Shown: piece by piece, positions 34,617 to 43,628 of the stretch | How positions within the stretch are numbered: the stretch's first letter is position 1 | How the letters are laid out: each line of letters begins with the position of its first letter | Source: Candidatus Chloroploca mongolica | GTDB taxonomy: Bacteria > Chloroflexota > Chloroflexia > Chloroflexales > Chloroflexaceae | Direction: 5' to 3' | Assembly (NCBI RefSeq): GCF_004762035.2 | Contig: NZ_SIJK02000006.1 | Coordinates: 62,001 to 126,000, forward strand | Length of the DNA: 64,000 bases | Position numbers and translations under genes: made by a program | The notes under the pieces: model-generated | What the model was told of the DNA's origin: nothing | Database searches by the model: none | The model's input: the letters and a program-made list of their open reading frames with translations, nothing else

Positions 34617-34622
34617 TATAAT
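34617..34622 (+). promoter_or_regulatory. Candidate -10 box for the hydrolase-mscS unit
   Basis: TATAAT, 35 bases before ATG 34658, in the 54-base spacer shared with the divergent Crp-family gene. A second A/T-rich box (TATTAT) follows at about 34639. No clear -35 is seen. Confidence 0.4.
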
Positions 34623-34657
34623 AAGAGGGTGCTTGTTACTATTATAGGGGAATTTAT

Positions 34658-35431
34658 ATGCACCACGTTGTGCTCGATGATCTGAATCTTGCCTATGACG
34701 ATGAAGGTGCAGGCCATCCCTTGCTGTTGTTGCACGGCTTTACGGGGACGGCACGTAGTCACCTGGGTGACTTGATTGATTATCTGAAGAGAAACTGGCG
34801 GGTCATTGCCCCCGATTTGCGGGGCTATGGGGCAAGTCGCCCCCCGTTCCGTGACTTTCCGCCTGATTTTTACCAGCGTGATGCCGACGATATGATCCGG
34901 CTACTCGAGCATCTCAATCCGGGGCCAGTCGTCGTGCTTGGCTTTAGTGATGGTGCCGAGAGTGCATTGCTGCTGGCGGCAACTAGGCCCGATCTCGTCT
35001 GTGGCGTGGTTGCCTGGGGTGTCGCCGGGGTCATCTCGGCCCCGATGGCCGCAGCGGCCCAGCAATGGCTCCCTGTCAGTGCCTGGGATGCCAGCCGTGC
35101 CAGTTGGCGCGACGAGATCATTGCCAACCACGGCGCAGACCAACTCGCCCCGTTGATCGAGGGCTGGGCGGCGGCGGCTCAGGCGATCTATGCAGCCGGT
35201 GGCAATATCTGCTACGACCAGGCCGACCGCATTGCCTGTCCAGTGCTGTTGCTCAATGGTGACGGCGAAGTCAATAATCTGGCGACCGATTTCTTTCGGC
35301 TCGCCGAGCGCATTGCGCACTGTCGCGCCACCATTATTGCGGCAAGCGGTCACGGCATCCAGTTTGACCAGCCAGCACAACTGCGTGACCTGATTCGGAC
35401 GTTTCTTGAAGAGGAGTTATGCCTGAACTAG
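34658..35431 (+). CDS. Alpha/beta-hydrolase
   Basis: A 257-residue alpha/beta-hydrolase. The oxyanion-hole motif LLLLHGFTGT is near residue 25, the nucleophile elbow is GFSDG (Ser near residue 99), the acid is likely Asp in LLLNGDGEVNN and the His is in ASGHGIQF near the C-terminus. No signal peptide is present. The last 13 bases overlap the mscS start, so they are translated together. Substrate unknown. Confidence 0.9.
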   Translation: MHHVVLDDLNLAYDDEGAGHPLLLLHGFTGTARSHLGDLIDYLKRNWRVIAPDLRGYGASRPPFRDFPPDFYQRDADDMIRLLEHLNPGPVVVLGFSDGAESALLLAATRPDLVCGVVAWGVAGVISAPMAAAAQQWLPVSAWDASRASWRDEIIANHGADQLAPLIEGWAAAAQAIYAAGGNICYDQADRIACPVLLLNGDGEVNNLATDFFRLAERIAHCRATIIAASGHGIQFDQPAQLRDLIRTFLEEELCLN

Positions 35432-36588
35432 AGGAATTGGAAACCGAACTTACTGAATTGCTCCAGCCAGTCAATGAGTGGATGACGATCTTTGACGATC
35501 TGACCGCGATCTTTACGACTAATTCGCCAACACGCTGGCTGATTGCCCTGATCATCATGGCCGTCATCTTTCTGGTGATCACGCTGTTGCAACTTGGCTT
35601 GCGGTGGCGCTTTGCCCGTCATCCCGAGACAACCGACACCTTTGTTGATGACGCCATCGCCATTGTCACCAAAAAGACCAAGGGGTGGATCAAGTTTGTT
35701 GTTGCCTTCTATCTTGGTTCAACCATTCTGATCCTGCCTGATGGTCTCGAAGACTTGATCAGGACGGTTGCGGGAATCTCTTTCCTGATCCAGCTCGGGA
35801 TCTGGGGCAATGCCCTGATTACGGGCTGGGGTGAACAGTATACCCAGCGTCATCTTGAACTTGACCGCGGGCGCGTGGCGACCGCCCAGTTGCTGACGAC
35901 GATAGCCCGTCTGGTGCTCTATTCGATCGTTCTGCTGCTCATCCTCGAGAATCTGCCCGGGATCAATATTACGCCGCTGCTCGCAAGTGTGGGCATTGGC
36001 GGTATTGCGATTGCCCTGGCTGTGCAAAATATCCTCAGCGATCTCTTTGCGTCGCTCTCGATTACGCTCGATAAGCCCTTTGTGCCGGGAGAGTTTATTG
36101 TCGTGGGGACGATGTCCGGTACCGTCGAGCGCATCGGCATCAAAACCACCCGCCTCCGAAGCCTCTCGGGTGAGCATCTGGTCTTTTCCAATGCTGATCT
36201 GCTTAATAGTCGCATTCAAAACTTCTCGCGCATGCAAGAACGGCGCATCGTCTTTTCGCTCGGGGTTATCTACGAGACACACCCCGAACTATTGCGCAAG
36301 ATACCCATAATTATTCGCGAGTCGATCGAAGCCCAGGCCCACACGCGCTTTGATCGCGCCCATTTTCAGAAGTTCGATAACTTTGCCCTGACCTTCGAAG
36401 TGGTCTATTTTGTCCTCTCCCCCGAGTTCCTGGTCTATATGGATACGCAACAGGCGATCAATCTGGCTCTTTTTGAGCGCTTTGCCGCTGAAAATATTCA
36501 GTTTGCCTATCCAACCCAGATGCTCTATGTCAATCAGGCCAACCATGACCCTCTCAAGGCAGCCCCAGAACCTGTGCGCTCGACGTAG
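35419..36588 (+). CDS. Mechanosensitive ion channel (MscS family)
   Basis: A 389-residue channel. Helices at about residues 35-60, 85-105, 110-130 and 150-170 precede the pore-lining TM3 (LASVGIGGIAIALAVQNILSD, close to the consensus GAAGLAIGLALQ) and the cytoplasmic beta domain (FVPGEFIVVGTMSGTVERIG, TTRLRSLSGEHLVFSNADL). It opens under membrane tension to release solutes. It is encoded in an overlapping unit with the hydrolase. Confidence 0.95.
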   Translation: MPELEELETELTELLQPVNEWMTIFDDLTAIFTTNSPTRWLIALIIMAVIFLVITLLQLGLRWRFARHPETTDTFVDDAIAIVTKKTKGWIKFVVAFYLGSTILILPDGLEDLIRTVAGISFLIQLGIWGNALITGWGEQYTQRHLELDRGRVATAQLLTTIARLVLYSIVLLLILENLPGINITPLLASVGIGGIAIALAVQNILSDLFASLSITLDKPFVPGEFIVVGTMSGTVERIGIKTTRLRSLSGEHLVFSNADLLNSRIQNFSRMQERRIVFSLGVIYETHPELLRKIPIIIRESIEAQAHTRFDRAHFQKFDNFALTFEVVYFVLSPEFLVYMDTQQAINLALFERFAAENIQFAYPTQMLYVNQANHDPLKAAPEPVRST

Positions 36589-36611
36589 CGCCGTGGCCAG
36601 GAGGAGTTGTG

Positions 36612-38660
36612 ATGCGTCACGTTCTCATCTTCGTGTTTGCGTTCGTGTTGAGCGCCTGCGCCCTTATCCCACCGGCCACGGAGGCACCATCCCCCGAGCC
36701 GTCACCAACGGTAGCACCTTCGCCGACAGCCATTGTGCTGGCGAATTCGCTCACAGCCGAGGTTCAGGGGTTTCGCCTCAACTACCCGGCTGGTTGGGCC
36801 ACGCGTCAGACTGGTCAGGTGCTGCAACTTGCTCCTGATGAGGCGACCCTCGATCTCGCTAGTCCCGGGCCTGCGCTGGTGTTGAGTATTGACGCCATCC
36901 CCCTTGATGAACTGACCGGACGCTTTGGCGCTGCGATTGCCGAGGATGCCGAGGCGCTGTTTGCTTGGAGTAGCATGGCGGCCCAGGAGTCCGGCTATGT
37001 CATCAGTCCGACGCGGGTGCTCACCCTTGATGGCGGGGCGGGCGTCACCGCCGAGTTGCGTGCGCCAGGTGCCGCCGGTCAACTTTCTGCGGTGCTGGGG
37101 TCGCAAATGGCTCTGCGGGTACTTGGTCAGGCCTCAGCTGAGGCATGGCCTGCCGAGGCCGCCCTCTATCAAGCGATTCTTGAGAGTATCCGCTTGATCC
37201 CGTTGCCAACCCCGACGCCAGTGCCGATTGTTGATCGTGCCGAGCAGCCGGTGGTGGTTGATCGTGGCCCCGACGATTTTGTTTTACGGCTCGGCGGAAG
37301 TGCCGGCCCACCTGATGGGCGTTTTGTGGCCGCCCGCGGGCTTGCGACCGCGCCTGATGGCACGATCTATCTCGCCGAGAGTCGCCGTGGCGTCTGGATC
37401 TTTGCTGCCGACGGCGATCTGATCGGCACCTTCGAACCCCAGACGATCCTTGATGCGTATGATGTCGCCTATGGGCCCGAGGACGATCTCTTTGTTGCCG
37501 ATTTTGGACGCAATGCAATTGCTCGTTTCACCGCCGATGGAACCTTTGTCGAACGCTGGGGCAGCGCCGGCAGTGGCCCTGATCAGTTCGGGTTCGCCTC
37601 GCCGCAACGCATCGCGGTGAGCCCCGAAGGCAATGTCTATGCCCTGGATGCCCGTCCCGGCCCCGAGAGCGGGCGGATCATCAGTAGCATTGTGCGTTTT
37701 AGTCCCACCGGGCGTGCGCTCGGGCGCATAGAATTGACGCCTGACCTCTCGCCAACCGATCTGGCTGTTGATGCCAGTGGCAATGTCTATCTCGCCGATA
37801 CCTTTGGTGGTGTCGTTAAGCTTGGGGCCAACGGGCAAGAATTGGCGCGCTTTGGCGATCCGGCGCTACCCGAACAATTTGCCGCCGGTGCCATTGATGT
37901 AGACGCCGATGGCTTCATCTATCTCGCCACCTACACCGAGGGCATCCTCCAACTCGCTCCAGGCGGAAGGGTTGTCGCCCGGGGCGGCCAGCCCGTCACT
38001 CGTGGCAATCTACCCGCCCCCGGCGAATTCAACCTTCCCAACGGGATTGCCGCCGCCCCTGGCGGCATCGTCTGGGTCAGCGACAATAGCGGCGAGTATA
38101 GCGCCATCACTGCACTCCGCCTCCAGCTTGACCAAGAGGCCCTTGCGGCTGCCGAAGAGGATACCAGCGCAACGGCTGAAAGTTTGGGGGAAGAATCCGC
38201 CCCCATACCGACCCTGAATCCCGCAACCCTGATCCGCCAGTGGGCCAGCGAGGCGACAGCCTCAAGTTTTTATGCCCCCGATTACGATCCGGCAGGTGCT
38301 ACCGGGCCACCCGATGTTGTCGGCTGCCAGGATAGCCCCAACGCCTGGGCCGCCGCCACCCCTGATACGCTTGAGACCCTTGAGTTACGCTATGCAACCC
38401 CGGTCTTTGCTGTTGGTGTGGTGATCTATCACAGCTTTAACCCGGATTTTGTCAGCCAGATCGAATTGATCGACGAACGCGGCGAGGTCTTTACCGTCTA
38501 CACCGGCGAACCAGGCCCGTCCGAAACGTGCCCATTGGCCCGCGAAAGCACCTTTCCCCAGACGCTCACCCGGATCGTTGGCGTCCGGCTCACCATTGAC
38601 CAGCGGAACGGTGCCAACTGGAACGAAATCGACGCCGTCGAGTTGCTTGGCGTCCGCTAA
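36612..38660 (+). CDS. Lipoprotein with NHL-type beta-propeller
   Basis: A 682-residue exported protein. The signal peptide ends in a lipobox (VLSACA), followed by a Pro/Ser/Thr linker, an N-terminal domain (about 50-190), then NHL-like six-bladed repeats (about 220-500; GLATAPDGTIYLAES, DVAYGPEDDLFVADFGRN, RIAVSPEGNVYALD, DLAVDASGNVYLADT, GIAAAPGGIVWVSDN). The C-terminal 140 residues look like a discoidin-type sandwich (SFYAPDYDPAGATGPPDV, NEIDAVELLGVR). GGAGGAG precedes ATG 36612. It is likely a surface adhesion or scaffold protein; ligand unknown. Confidence 0.88.
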   Translation: MRHVLIFVFAFVLSACALIPPATEAPSPEPSPTVAPSPTAIVLANSLTAEVQGFRLNYPAGWATRQTGQVLQLAPDEATLDLASPGPALVLSIDAIPLDELTGRFGAAIAEDAEALFAWSSMAAQESGYVISPTRVLTLDGGAGVTAELRAPGAAGQLSAVLGSQMALRVLGQASAEAWPAEAALYQAILESIRLIPLPTPTPVPIVDRAEQPVVVDRGPDDFVLRLGGSAGPPDGRFVAARGLATAPDGTIYLAESRRGVWIFAADGDLIGTFEPQTILDAYDVAYGPEDDLFVADFGRNAIARFTADGTFVERWGSAGSGPDQFGFASPQRIAVSPEGNVYALDARPGPESGRIISSIVRFSPTGRALGRIELTPDLSPTDLAVDASGNVYLADTFGGVVKLGANGQELARFGDPALPEQFAAGAIDVDADGFIYLATYTEGILQLAPGGRVVARGGQPVTRGNLPAPGEFNLPNGIAAAPGGIVWVSDNSGEYSAITALRLQLDQEALAAAEEDTSATAESLGEESAPIPTLNPATLIRQWASEATASSFYAPDYDPAGATGPPDVVGCQDSPNAWAAATPDTLETLELRYATPVFAVGVVIYHSFNPDFVSQIELIDERGEVFTVYTGEPGPSETCPLARESTFPQTLTRIVGVRLTIDQRNGANWNEIDAVELLGVR

Positions 38661-38700
38661 ACAGCTTTTCAGCAGTTTTTGGGTTGCATCAGCCCCGTTC

Positions 38701-38745
38701 CTATGCTGCGGCTGGGGCTTTGCCCCAGCCGCAGCATGGTATAAT
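38701..38745 (+). promoter_or_regulatory. 18-bp TTT-triloop hairpin fused to an extended -10 box
   Basis: The hairpin (arms 38701-38718 and 38722-38739, core CTGGGGC-TTT-GCCCCAG) follows the lipoprotein gene at 40 bases. Its last pair is immediately followed by TATAAT (38740-38745) preceded by TGG. The terminator of one gene and the promoter of the next small gene thus share bases: the -35 position falls inside the hairpin. Confidence 0.65.
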
Positions 38746-38789
38746 ACCGTGTCTGTAGCGATAGCGTCACCAAGCTCAAGGATCTTCTT

Positions 38790-39002
38790 ATGCCCAGCAC
38801 TTCCCGCTCACAACAGCGTCGTCGGCAGCCGATCCGCAGCCCCCAGCAGCGGCGTCCAGGGCCAACCACTGTTACGCGACACCATGCGCCTGCGCCTGAC
38901 TATACGCAGGACTATATGTATGTCCGGCGCGATTTGCGCCTGATCACCATCCTGAGTTCCGTCCTGTTTTTTGGCATGGTTGCCGTCTCCTTCGCCATCT
39001 AA
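38790..39002 (+). CDS. Small basic single-pass membrane protein
   Basis: A 70-residue protein with a very basic, Arg/Gln/Pro-rich N-terminal 45 residues and one C-terminal transmembrane helix (LITILSSVLFFGMVAVSFAI). AAGGATC precedes ATG 38790 at good spacing, and a promoter lies at 38740, so I consider it a real gene. The basic tail would face the cytoplasm. Function unknown. Confidence 0.75.
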   Translation: MPSTSRSQQRRRQPIRSPQQRRPGPTTVTRHHAPAPDYTQDYMYVRRDLRLITILSSVLFFGMVAVSFAI

Positions 39003-39007
39003 ATGCG

Positions 39008-39056
39008 CCTGGCTGGGCGAACAAGTCAGCGCAGTTGGCTTGTTCACCCAGCCAGG
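39008..39056. terminator. 23-bp hairpin with GCA triloop
   Basis: Arms 39008-39030 and 39034-39056, core GTCAGC-GCA-GTTGGC, with one mismatch and two internal G-T pairs. It starts six bases after the small membrane-protein stop and ends 23 bases before the WYL regulator start. Confidence 0.7.
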
Positions 39057-39079
39057 TAGCACGGATTGGGAGTCGCACG

Positions 39080-40117
39080 ATGCACAAGCTCGATGACGCT
39101 GCAATTGCAACCTCAGCCCCCCAGAGTAGTTATGCCGAGGAGGATGATCATCGCGTTGCCAGCAAAGCGGCTCGCCTCCGCCGGATCGAGCATCGGCTCT
39201 ACAATGCACCCGAGGGCTTGCGCGTCAGTGATCTGGCCCGCGATTGTGGGGTAACCCGACGCACCATCTACCGCGATCTGGAAGCCCTTGAATCAATGGG
39301 TGTTCCGATCTGGGAGGATAGCGGACGTTTTGGCATCAACCGTGCCACCTACCTCTCGACGATCCGGCTCAATCTCAATGAAACGGTTGCGCTCTACTTT
39401 GCCGCCCGCTTGCTGGCGCATCATAGCGACGAACATAATCCGCACACGGTCTCGGCGCTCGACAAGCTTGCCGCAGGGATGCCAGCCGGTACCGTTGCTG
39501 AGCACATTGCCCGGGTTGCCGATCTTGTCCGTGAACGCCCCGTACGCACGGCCTATGTACGCATCCTCGAAGTCCTGACCCTGGCCTGGGCCGAACAGCG
39601 CATGGTGCGGCTCCGTTACCGTGCCCCCAACCGTGAACTGACCGAACGTGACGTAGCGCCCTACTTCATTGAGGTTTCACGCAGTGCGCCAGCGGCCTAT
39701 GTGATTGGGCATGATCGCCTACGCGTGGCGATTCGTACCTTCAAAATCGAGCGCATCGAGAGCGCCGAATTGCTTGATGAGACCTATACGGTGCCTGACG
39801 ACTTTGACCCGTACGCCTTCCTTGCCCGTGCGTGGGGCGTGATGGACGAGACCGAGGTAGAAGTGCAGGTGCGCTTCAGCGCCCACGTGGCCCCCCAGAT
39901 CCGCGAGAGCCTCTGGCATCACTCGCAGCGTCTGACCGAACTAGCCAACGGTGGATGCGAACTCGTGATGACCATTGGCGGCATCCGCGAGGTCTTGCCG
40001 TGGATTCTTGGCTGGGGTGCCGACGCCGAAGTCCTCGCCCCACCTGCCCTGTGCGCAGAGGTGCAAGCACACGCCATGCGCATGGTCGCTTTATATGACG
40101 GCGGACAAGCGTCCTGA
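39080..40117 (+). CDS. HTH_11/WYL-domain transcriptional regulator
   Basis: A 345-residue regulator. The N-terminal DeoR-like helix-turn-helix (LRVSDLARDCGVTRRTIYRDLEALE) is followed by a WYL domain (about 170-245; MVRLRYRAPNR, ISFIEV-like YFIEVS, AYVIGHDRLRVAIRTFKIERIE) and a C-terminal WCX extension. WYL domains sense ligands, often nucleotides or nucleic acid fragments. Start ATG 39080 is preceded by GGGAG. No defence genes are adjacent. The target genes are unknown. Confidence 0.9.
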   Translation: MHKLDDAAIATSAPQSSYAEEDDHRVASKAARLRRIEHRLYNAPEGLRVSDLARDCGVTRRTIYRDLEALESMGVPIWEDSGRFGINRATYLSTIRLNLNETVALYFAARLLAHHSDEHNPHTVSALDKLAAGMPAGTVAEHIARVADLVRERPVRTAYVRILEVLTLAWAEQRMVRLRYRAPNRELTERDVAPYFIEVSRSAPAAYVIGHDRLRVAIRTFKIERIESAELLDETYTVPDDFDPYAFLARAWGVMDETEVEVQVRFSAHVAPQIRESLWHHSQRLTELANGGCELVMTIGGIREVLPWILGWGADAEVLAPPALCAEVQAHAMRMVALYDGGQAS

Positions 40118-40122
40118 GTCGT

Positions 40123-40175
40123 GTGGCATAACAAAAAGCGCACTGGCTTGGCCAGTGCGCTTTTTGTTATGCCAC
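40123..40175. terminator. 25-bp perfect hairpin with TTG triloop between convergent genes
   Basis: Arms 40123-40147 and 40151-40175, core CACTGGC-TTG-GCCAGTG, with A5 and T5 in the arms outside the GC core. It begins six bases after the WYL stop and precedes the rpmE 3' end, so it is a bidirectional terminator. Confidence 0.85.
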
Positions 40176-40189
40176 GTAAGCGACGCGAA

Positions 40190-40489
40190 TTACGCATCGT
40201 CGCCATAGAGCTCTTTGAGCAAACTCTTCTTGGGCTGGGGCTGACTTTTGGCTGTGCGCTGCTTTTCGATGGCGGCCTGGCGATCCTGCGAAGCACTGAG
40301 GCGCTTCATAAAACGATCAACCTGACCGGCAGTATCAACAATGCGCTGCTCACCGGTGTAAAACGGGTGACAATTCGAGCAAATCTCAACACGCAGATTC
40401 TGGCGTGTCGTGCCAATTTGCCAACGGGTGCCACAGGTCGTGCAAACCACGCCATCGGTATTGTACTTGGGGTGAATGCCCTGCTTCAC
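40190..40489 (-). CDS. rpmE: Ribosomal protein bL31 (zinc-binding form)
   Basis: A 99-residue large-subunit protein. VVCTTCGTRW and VEICSNCHPFYTGEQRIVDTAGQVDRF give the CxxC zinc-type L31 core. A basic C-terminal extension of about 30 residues makes it longer than the usual 70. GTG 40489 follows GAGGAG. It lies downstream of rplU-rpmA, after a 115-base spacer. Confidence 0.96.
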   Translation of the reverse strand: MKQGIHPKYNTDGVVCTTCGTRWQIGTTRQNLRVEICSNCHPFYTGEQRIVDTAGQVDRFMKRLSASQDRQAAIEKQRTAKSQPQPKKSLLKELYGDDA

Positions 40490-40603
40490 AACTACGCTCC
40501 TCGTTACGGAAGGCGAGAACGTATCGCTCTCATCAGGCCTTCCGGGCTATTTCTTCGCGTTTCGACAGGCTTGACGCAACAGGCCAGACTGACAACCGGC
40601 TCG

Positions 40604-40879
40604 TTAATCAGCGCTAGCAGCAACCTCGAAGGGGATGACACTCACCATCTTTTGGCTGCGCGAGTAGGGCTGAAACTTGACGACACCCTCGATCATTGCA
40701 TAGATCGTATAGTCACGCCCAAGGCCAACGTTCTTGCCAGGCTTAATCTTGGTTCCGCACTGGCGAACAATAATATTGCCAGGAACGACGCGCTGCCCAC
40801 CGTACGCCTTGACGCCACGCATTTTGGGCTTGCTATCACGGCCATTGCGTGAACTGCCTACACCCTTTTTATGTGCCAT
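40604..40879 (-). CDS. rpmA: Ribosomal protein bL27
   Basis: A 91-residue large-subunit protein that lies near the peptidyl-transferase centre. The start [19 protein letters not shown] and the core [19 protein letters not shown] are diagnostic. The N-terminus starts directly with AHKKG, without the Firmicutes-type cleaved extension. It lies 14 bases after rplU in one operon. Confidence 0.98.
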   Translation of the reverse strand: MAHKKGVGSSRNGRDSKPKMRGVKAYGGQRVVPGNIIVRQCGTKIKPGKNVGLGRDYTIYAMIEGVVKFQPYSRSQKMVSVIPFEVAASAD

Positions 40880-40893
40880 GACTTGTTCCTCTT

Positions 40894-41208
40894 CTAGATC
40901 GTAATCTCGTTAATTTTGATCTGTGTATAGCGCTGGCGATGGCCGGTGCGACGGCGATAGCGCTTCTTGTTGCGGTAGCGGAAGACAACAATCTTGTCGC
41001 CCTTGACATGGTCAAGCACCTCGGCCCGTACCATAGCCCCACTGACCAGCGGCGAACCAACCGTAACCTTTTCACCATCACTGACCAGAAGTACTTCGCC
41101 AAGCTCAAGCTCAGCACCGGCCTCAGCATGGGCTACGAGGTCAATGGTAAGAACTTGACCCTGCTCAACGCGGTATTGCATTCCGCGATCACGGATAATC
41201 GCATACAC
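40894..41208 (-). CDS. rplU: Ribosomal protein bL21
   Basis: A 104-residue large-subunit protein binding 23S rRNA. The start [19 protein letters not shown] and the basic C-terminal RNA-binding part ([19 protein letters not shown]) are typical. The frame extends upstream, but GTG 41208 follows GAAGGAGAAGG and places the family's YAIIRD at the N-terminus; ATG 41235 is a less likely alternative. A consensus promoter lies 130 bases upstream, leaving a leader of about 120 bases. Confidence 0.95.
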   Translation of the reverse strand: MYAIIRDRGMQYRVEQGQVLTIDLVAHAEAGAELELGEVLLVSDGEKVTVGSPLVSGAMVRAEVLDHVKGDKIVVFRYRNKKRYRRRTGHRQRYTQIKINEITI

Positions 41209-41367
41209 GGCAACCTTCTCCTTCGACAGCTGCATGACGAGTAGCAGGAGCCCGCTGCAGGTCTGCTGGTGCTGCGGCCAACAACTCGTTTCTCGACAAC
41301 ATGAAAATAGAGCGGGAACACCGCCCTTAACCCCGTGAATTATAGCAGAGCGTGAGGGGACTGTCAA
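41209..41367 (-). promoter_or_regulatory. Consensus promoter and long leader of rplU-rpmA
   Basis: On the minus strand TTGACA (41362-41367) and TATAAT (41339-41344) are exactly consensus and 17 bases apart. Transcription from about 41332 gives a leader of about 124 bases with pairing segments such as GCGG/CCGC near 41312. Ribosomal-protein leaders of this length often carry autoregulatory structure; I cannot assign a known one. Confidence 0.75.
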
Positions 41368-41390
41368 ACGTGGTCAACGGGTAACGTTGC

Positions 41391-41453
41391 GCCCACGTTT
41401 GGGCAAAGACGCCTCCGGCGGGGGGATTGGCGGGCCTGCGGCCTCCAGGAGGC
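41391..41453. repeat. Cluster of small triloop hairpins
   Basis: CGCC-TCC-GGCG (41410-41420), GGCC-TGC-GGCC (41433-41443) and GCCTC-CAG-GAGGC (41441-41453) follow one another, with GCCC/GGGC before them. The CGCCTCCGGCGG motif recurs at 51387-51400 and, inverted, near 61594. No gene is present. Confidence 0.5.
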
Positions 41454-41455
41454 TT

Positions 41456-41504
41456 TCTTCGCTGAAAAAACAGCCAGCGTAGCTGGCTGTTTTTTCAGCG
41501 AAGA
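41456..41504. repeat. 23-bp perfect hairpin with GTA triloop between divergent genes
   Basis: Arms 41456-41478 and 41482-41504, core CAGCCAGC-GTA-GCTGGCTG, with A6/T6 in the arms. It lies between the rplU promoter (minus) and the membrane-protein gene at 41571 (plus), so neither gene ends here. Read from either side it would stop transcription entering the other unit. Confidence 0.75.
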
Positions 41505-41570
41505 GGTCGGGTATAGACGTAGTACAATACCCTACGTGTACCGCAGGCTCTAGTGTAGCGAGGATGTGCG

Positions 41571-43622
41571 TTGCAATCGGTCGTTCAGGATATGCGTCAG
41601 CAGCGACGCTTGCTTGTGGTGGGAGTGGTGCTTGCCCTGGTCGCGGGACTGGCTGCACCGCAGGGCCGGCTGGTTGTGTCCATGGCCGCGCTACTCATTG
41701 CCCCTGGTTATCTCGTTGAACGGTATCTGGTACGGGCGTCGTTGCCATGGCTGCCGCGTTTGACGATCTGGCTCGGTCTCAGTGTGAGCCTGGTGGCGTT
41801 GCTTTACCAGTGGTTATGGCCTCTTGGTCTGCCCGTGAGTGCCCCAATGCTCTGGGTAGGTAGCCTTCTCTTGGGGTTGGCTACCCTTGTGACGGCCTGG
41901 CGTGGTCGTGATGCGGTTCCCCCTTCGCTGGCGTTGCCTTCACCGCAATGGCCCTTGATGGCGCTGTTGACGCTCGCGATCTTTGGCTTCACCTTTCTCC
42001 AACGCATGGCCGAAATTGATGGCGTGGCCTTGCCACCCTGGGTTGACTCGGTGCATCATACCTTGCTGGTGCGCATTGCGGTAGAGACCGGGCTGGCCCC
42101 TCATTCGCTTGAGCCCTACCTGCCCGTCAATGACCTGCCCTACCACTGGGGCTATCACGTTGTCATTGCGACGCTCGTGCGCCTCAGCGGGGTTGCCCCA
42201 GTTGAGGCGATTCTGCTGACCGGCCAGATCTTCAATGCGCTCCATACGCTAACGGTTGCAAGCCTCGCACTTGTGTTGTGGCGGCGTCCAGTGGCGGCAC
42301 CGGTCGCTGCCCTGGTCGTAGGGTTGCTCTCGTTGATGCCGGCCTATTATCTGTCGTGGGGGCGCTATACCCAACTGGTGGGCTTGCTGATGCTGCCCGG
42401 TCTGGCGCTGGTGTGGCATCAGGCGTTGCGTGGGTATGGGCGCCGATGGTGGGTACTTGTGGCCCTGTTGATGGCCGGCCTCAGCCTGGTGCATATGCGG
42501 GTCGTCTTTTTTGCCGGGGCGCTGCTTGTTGCCCAGGCGTTGCTGTGGGCCAGTACGCGCCCGTGGGCTGTCGTGCGCATTGCGCTCAGGGACGCGCTTG
42601 TGGCGACGGTTGCCGCAGGAGTGTTGACGCTCCCCTGGATCCTGCTGCTCGTGAGACGCACGCTCTTGCCCGCTGCTACCTCGGGTGGGCTCGCTGGCAA
42701 CGAGGATTACAATGCCTTGAATGAAGGCTTGCTCTGGGTTGATCATACCCGGTTGCTGGTTGCCCTCGCCCTGAGCAGTGCCGTGATCGGGCTCTGGTAT
42801 CGCCAGCGTGCTGCGGCGATCGTGGCGTTCTGGGTCGGGTTGCTGGCGGTGATGGCCAATCCCTGGCTGGTGCCGTATCTCTTGCCGGCAACGGGCCTAG
42901 TGATGTTGCTCAATGGACTACGCGTACGTCACCTTGCCTTGAGCCTGGTTGGTCTGGGCTTGCTGCTGCTCAATCCGTTCTTCGTTCGCCTGCCCTATCT
43001 CTGGTTGCTGACCAACGATGCCGTGGTGATCTCGCTCTTTCTGCCGCTTGCCGTGCTTATTGGCGGTGGGGTGGCACTGGTGAGTGAGCACCTGGTGCGT
43101 ATGGTGCGTCCGGTGTTACGGCCTGCCATTTATGCGACCGGGCTCATCGGCCTGGTGGCGGCAGGTATCTGGGGTACACAAACAATGAGTGAAGTGCCGA
43201 ATACAGTGACCGTGCTGGCGACCCCTGCGGATCGTGTGGCGCTTGACTGGGTCGCAACCAATACGCCACCCGAGGCGCGCTTTCTCGTCAATGCTGCCCC
43301 CTGGCTGCCAGCCGCCCGGCGGGGTGTTGATGGTGGGTGGTGGCTGTCACCGCTCGCTGGGCGCTGGACAACGGTGCCGCCAGTGCTCTTCAGCTATGGC
43401 GATCCGGAATATGTCGCCCATATGCACGCCCTTGGCGACCGGATTATCAACCATACGCTCGAGAACAGGCAGGATATCTTTGATCTGATCGCCAGCGAGT
43501 CGATTACCCACATCTATCTGGTTGAAGGCCGCGGCCCTCTGCAGCCGACCCTCTTTGCCAATGAGCCAGGATTTCGCCAGATCTATGCCGACAATGGGGT
43601 TGTTATTTTTGCGGTTGAGTAG
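41571..43622 (+). CDS. Large polytopic membrane protein, probable GT-C-type glycosyltransferase-like
   Basis: A 683-residue protein with about 12-14 hydrophobic helices through residue 550 and a C-terminal extracytoplasmic domain. An early loop after the first helices contains DSVHHTLLVRIAVETGL and VNDLPYHWGYHVV, a pattern of acidic and His residues seen in Chloroflexi/archaeal DUF6541-like and GT-C proteins. A sugar-lipid or protein substrate would be expected for this fold. TTG 41571 is spaced after GAGGATG; ATG 41592 is a possible start. A TACAAT box is at 41523. Function is inference only. Confidence 0.7.
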   Translation: MQSVVQDMRQQRRLLVVGVVLALVAGLAAPQGRLVVSMAALLIAPGYLVERYLVRASLPWLPRLTIWLGLSVSLVALLYQWLWPLGLPVSAPMLWVGSLLLGLATLVTAWRGRDAVPPSLALPSPQWPLMALLTLAIFGFTFLQRMAEIDGVALPPWVDSVHHTLLVRIAVETGLAPHSLEPYLPVNDLPYHWGYHVVIATLVRLSGVAPVEAILLTGQIFNALHTLTVASLALVLWRRPVAAPVAALVVGLLSLMPAYYLSWGRYTQLVGLLMLPGLALVWHQALRGYGRRWWVLVALLMAGLSLVHMRVVFFAGALLVAQALLWASTRPWAVVRIALRDALVATVAAGVLTLPWILLLVRRTLLPAATSGGLAGNEDYNALNEGLLWVDHTRLLVALALSSAVIGLWYRQRAAAIVAFWVGLLAVMANPWLVPYLLPATGLVMLLNGLRVRHLALSLVGLGLLLLNPFFVRLPYLWLLTNDAVVISLFLPLAVLIGGGVALVSEHLVRMVRPVLRPAIYATGLIGLVAAGIWGTQTMSEVPNTVTVLATPADRVALDWVATNTPPEARFLVNAAPWLPAARRGVDGGWWLSPLAGRWTTVPPVLFSYGDPEYVAHMHALGDRIINHTLENRQDIFDLIASESITHIYLVEGRGPLQPTLFANEPGFRQIYADNGVVIFAVE

Positions 43623-43628
43623 GAATAT

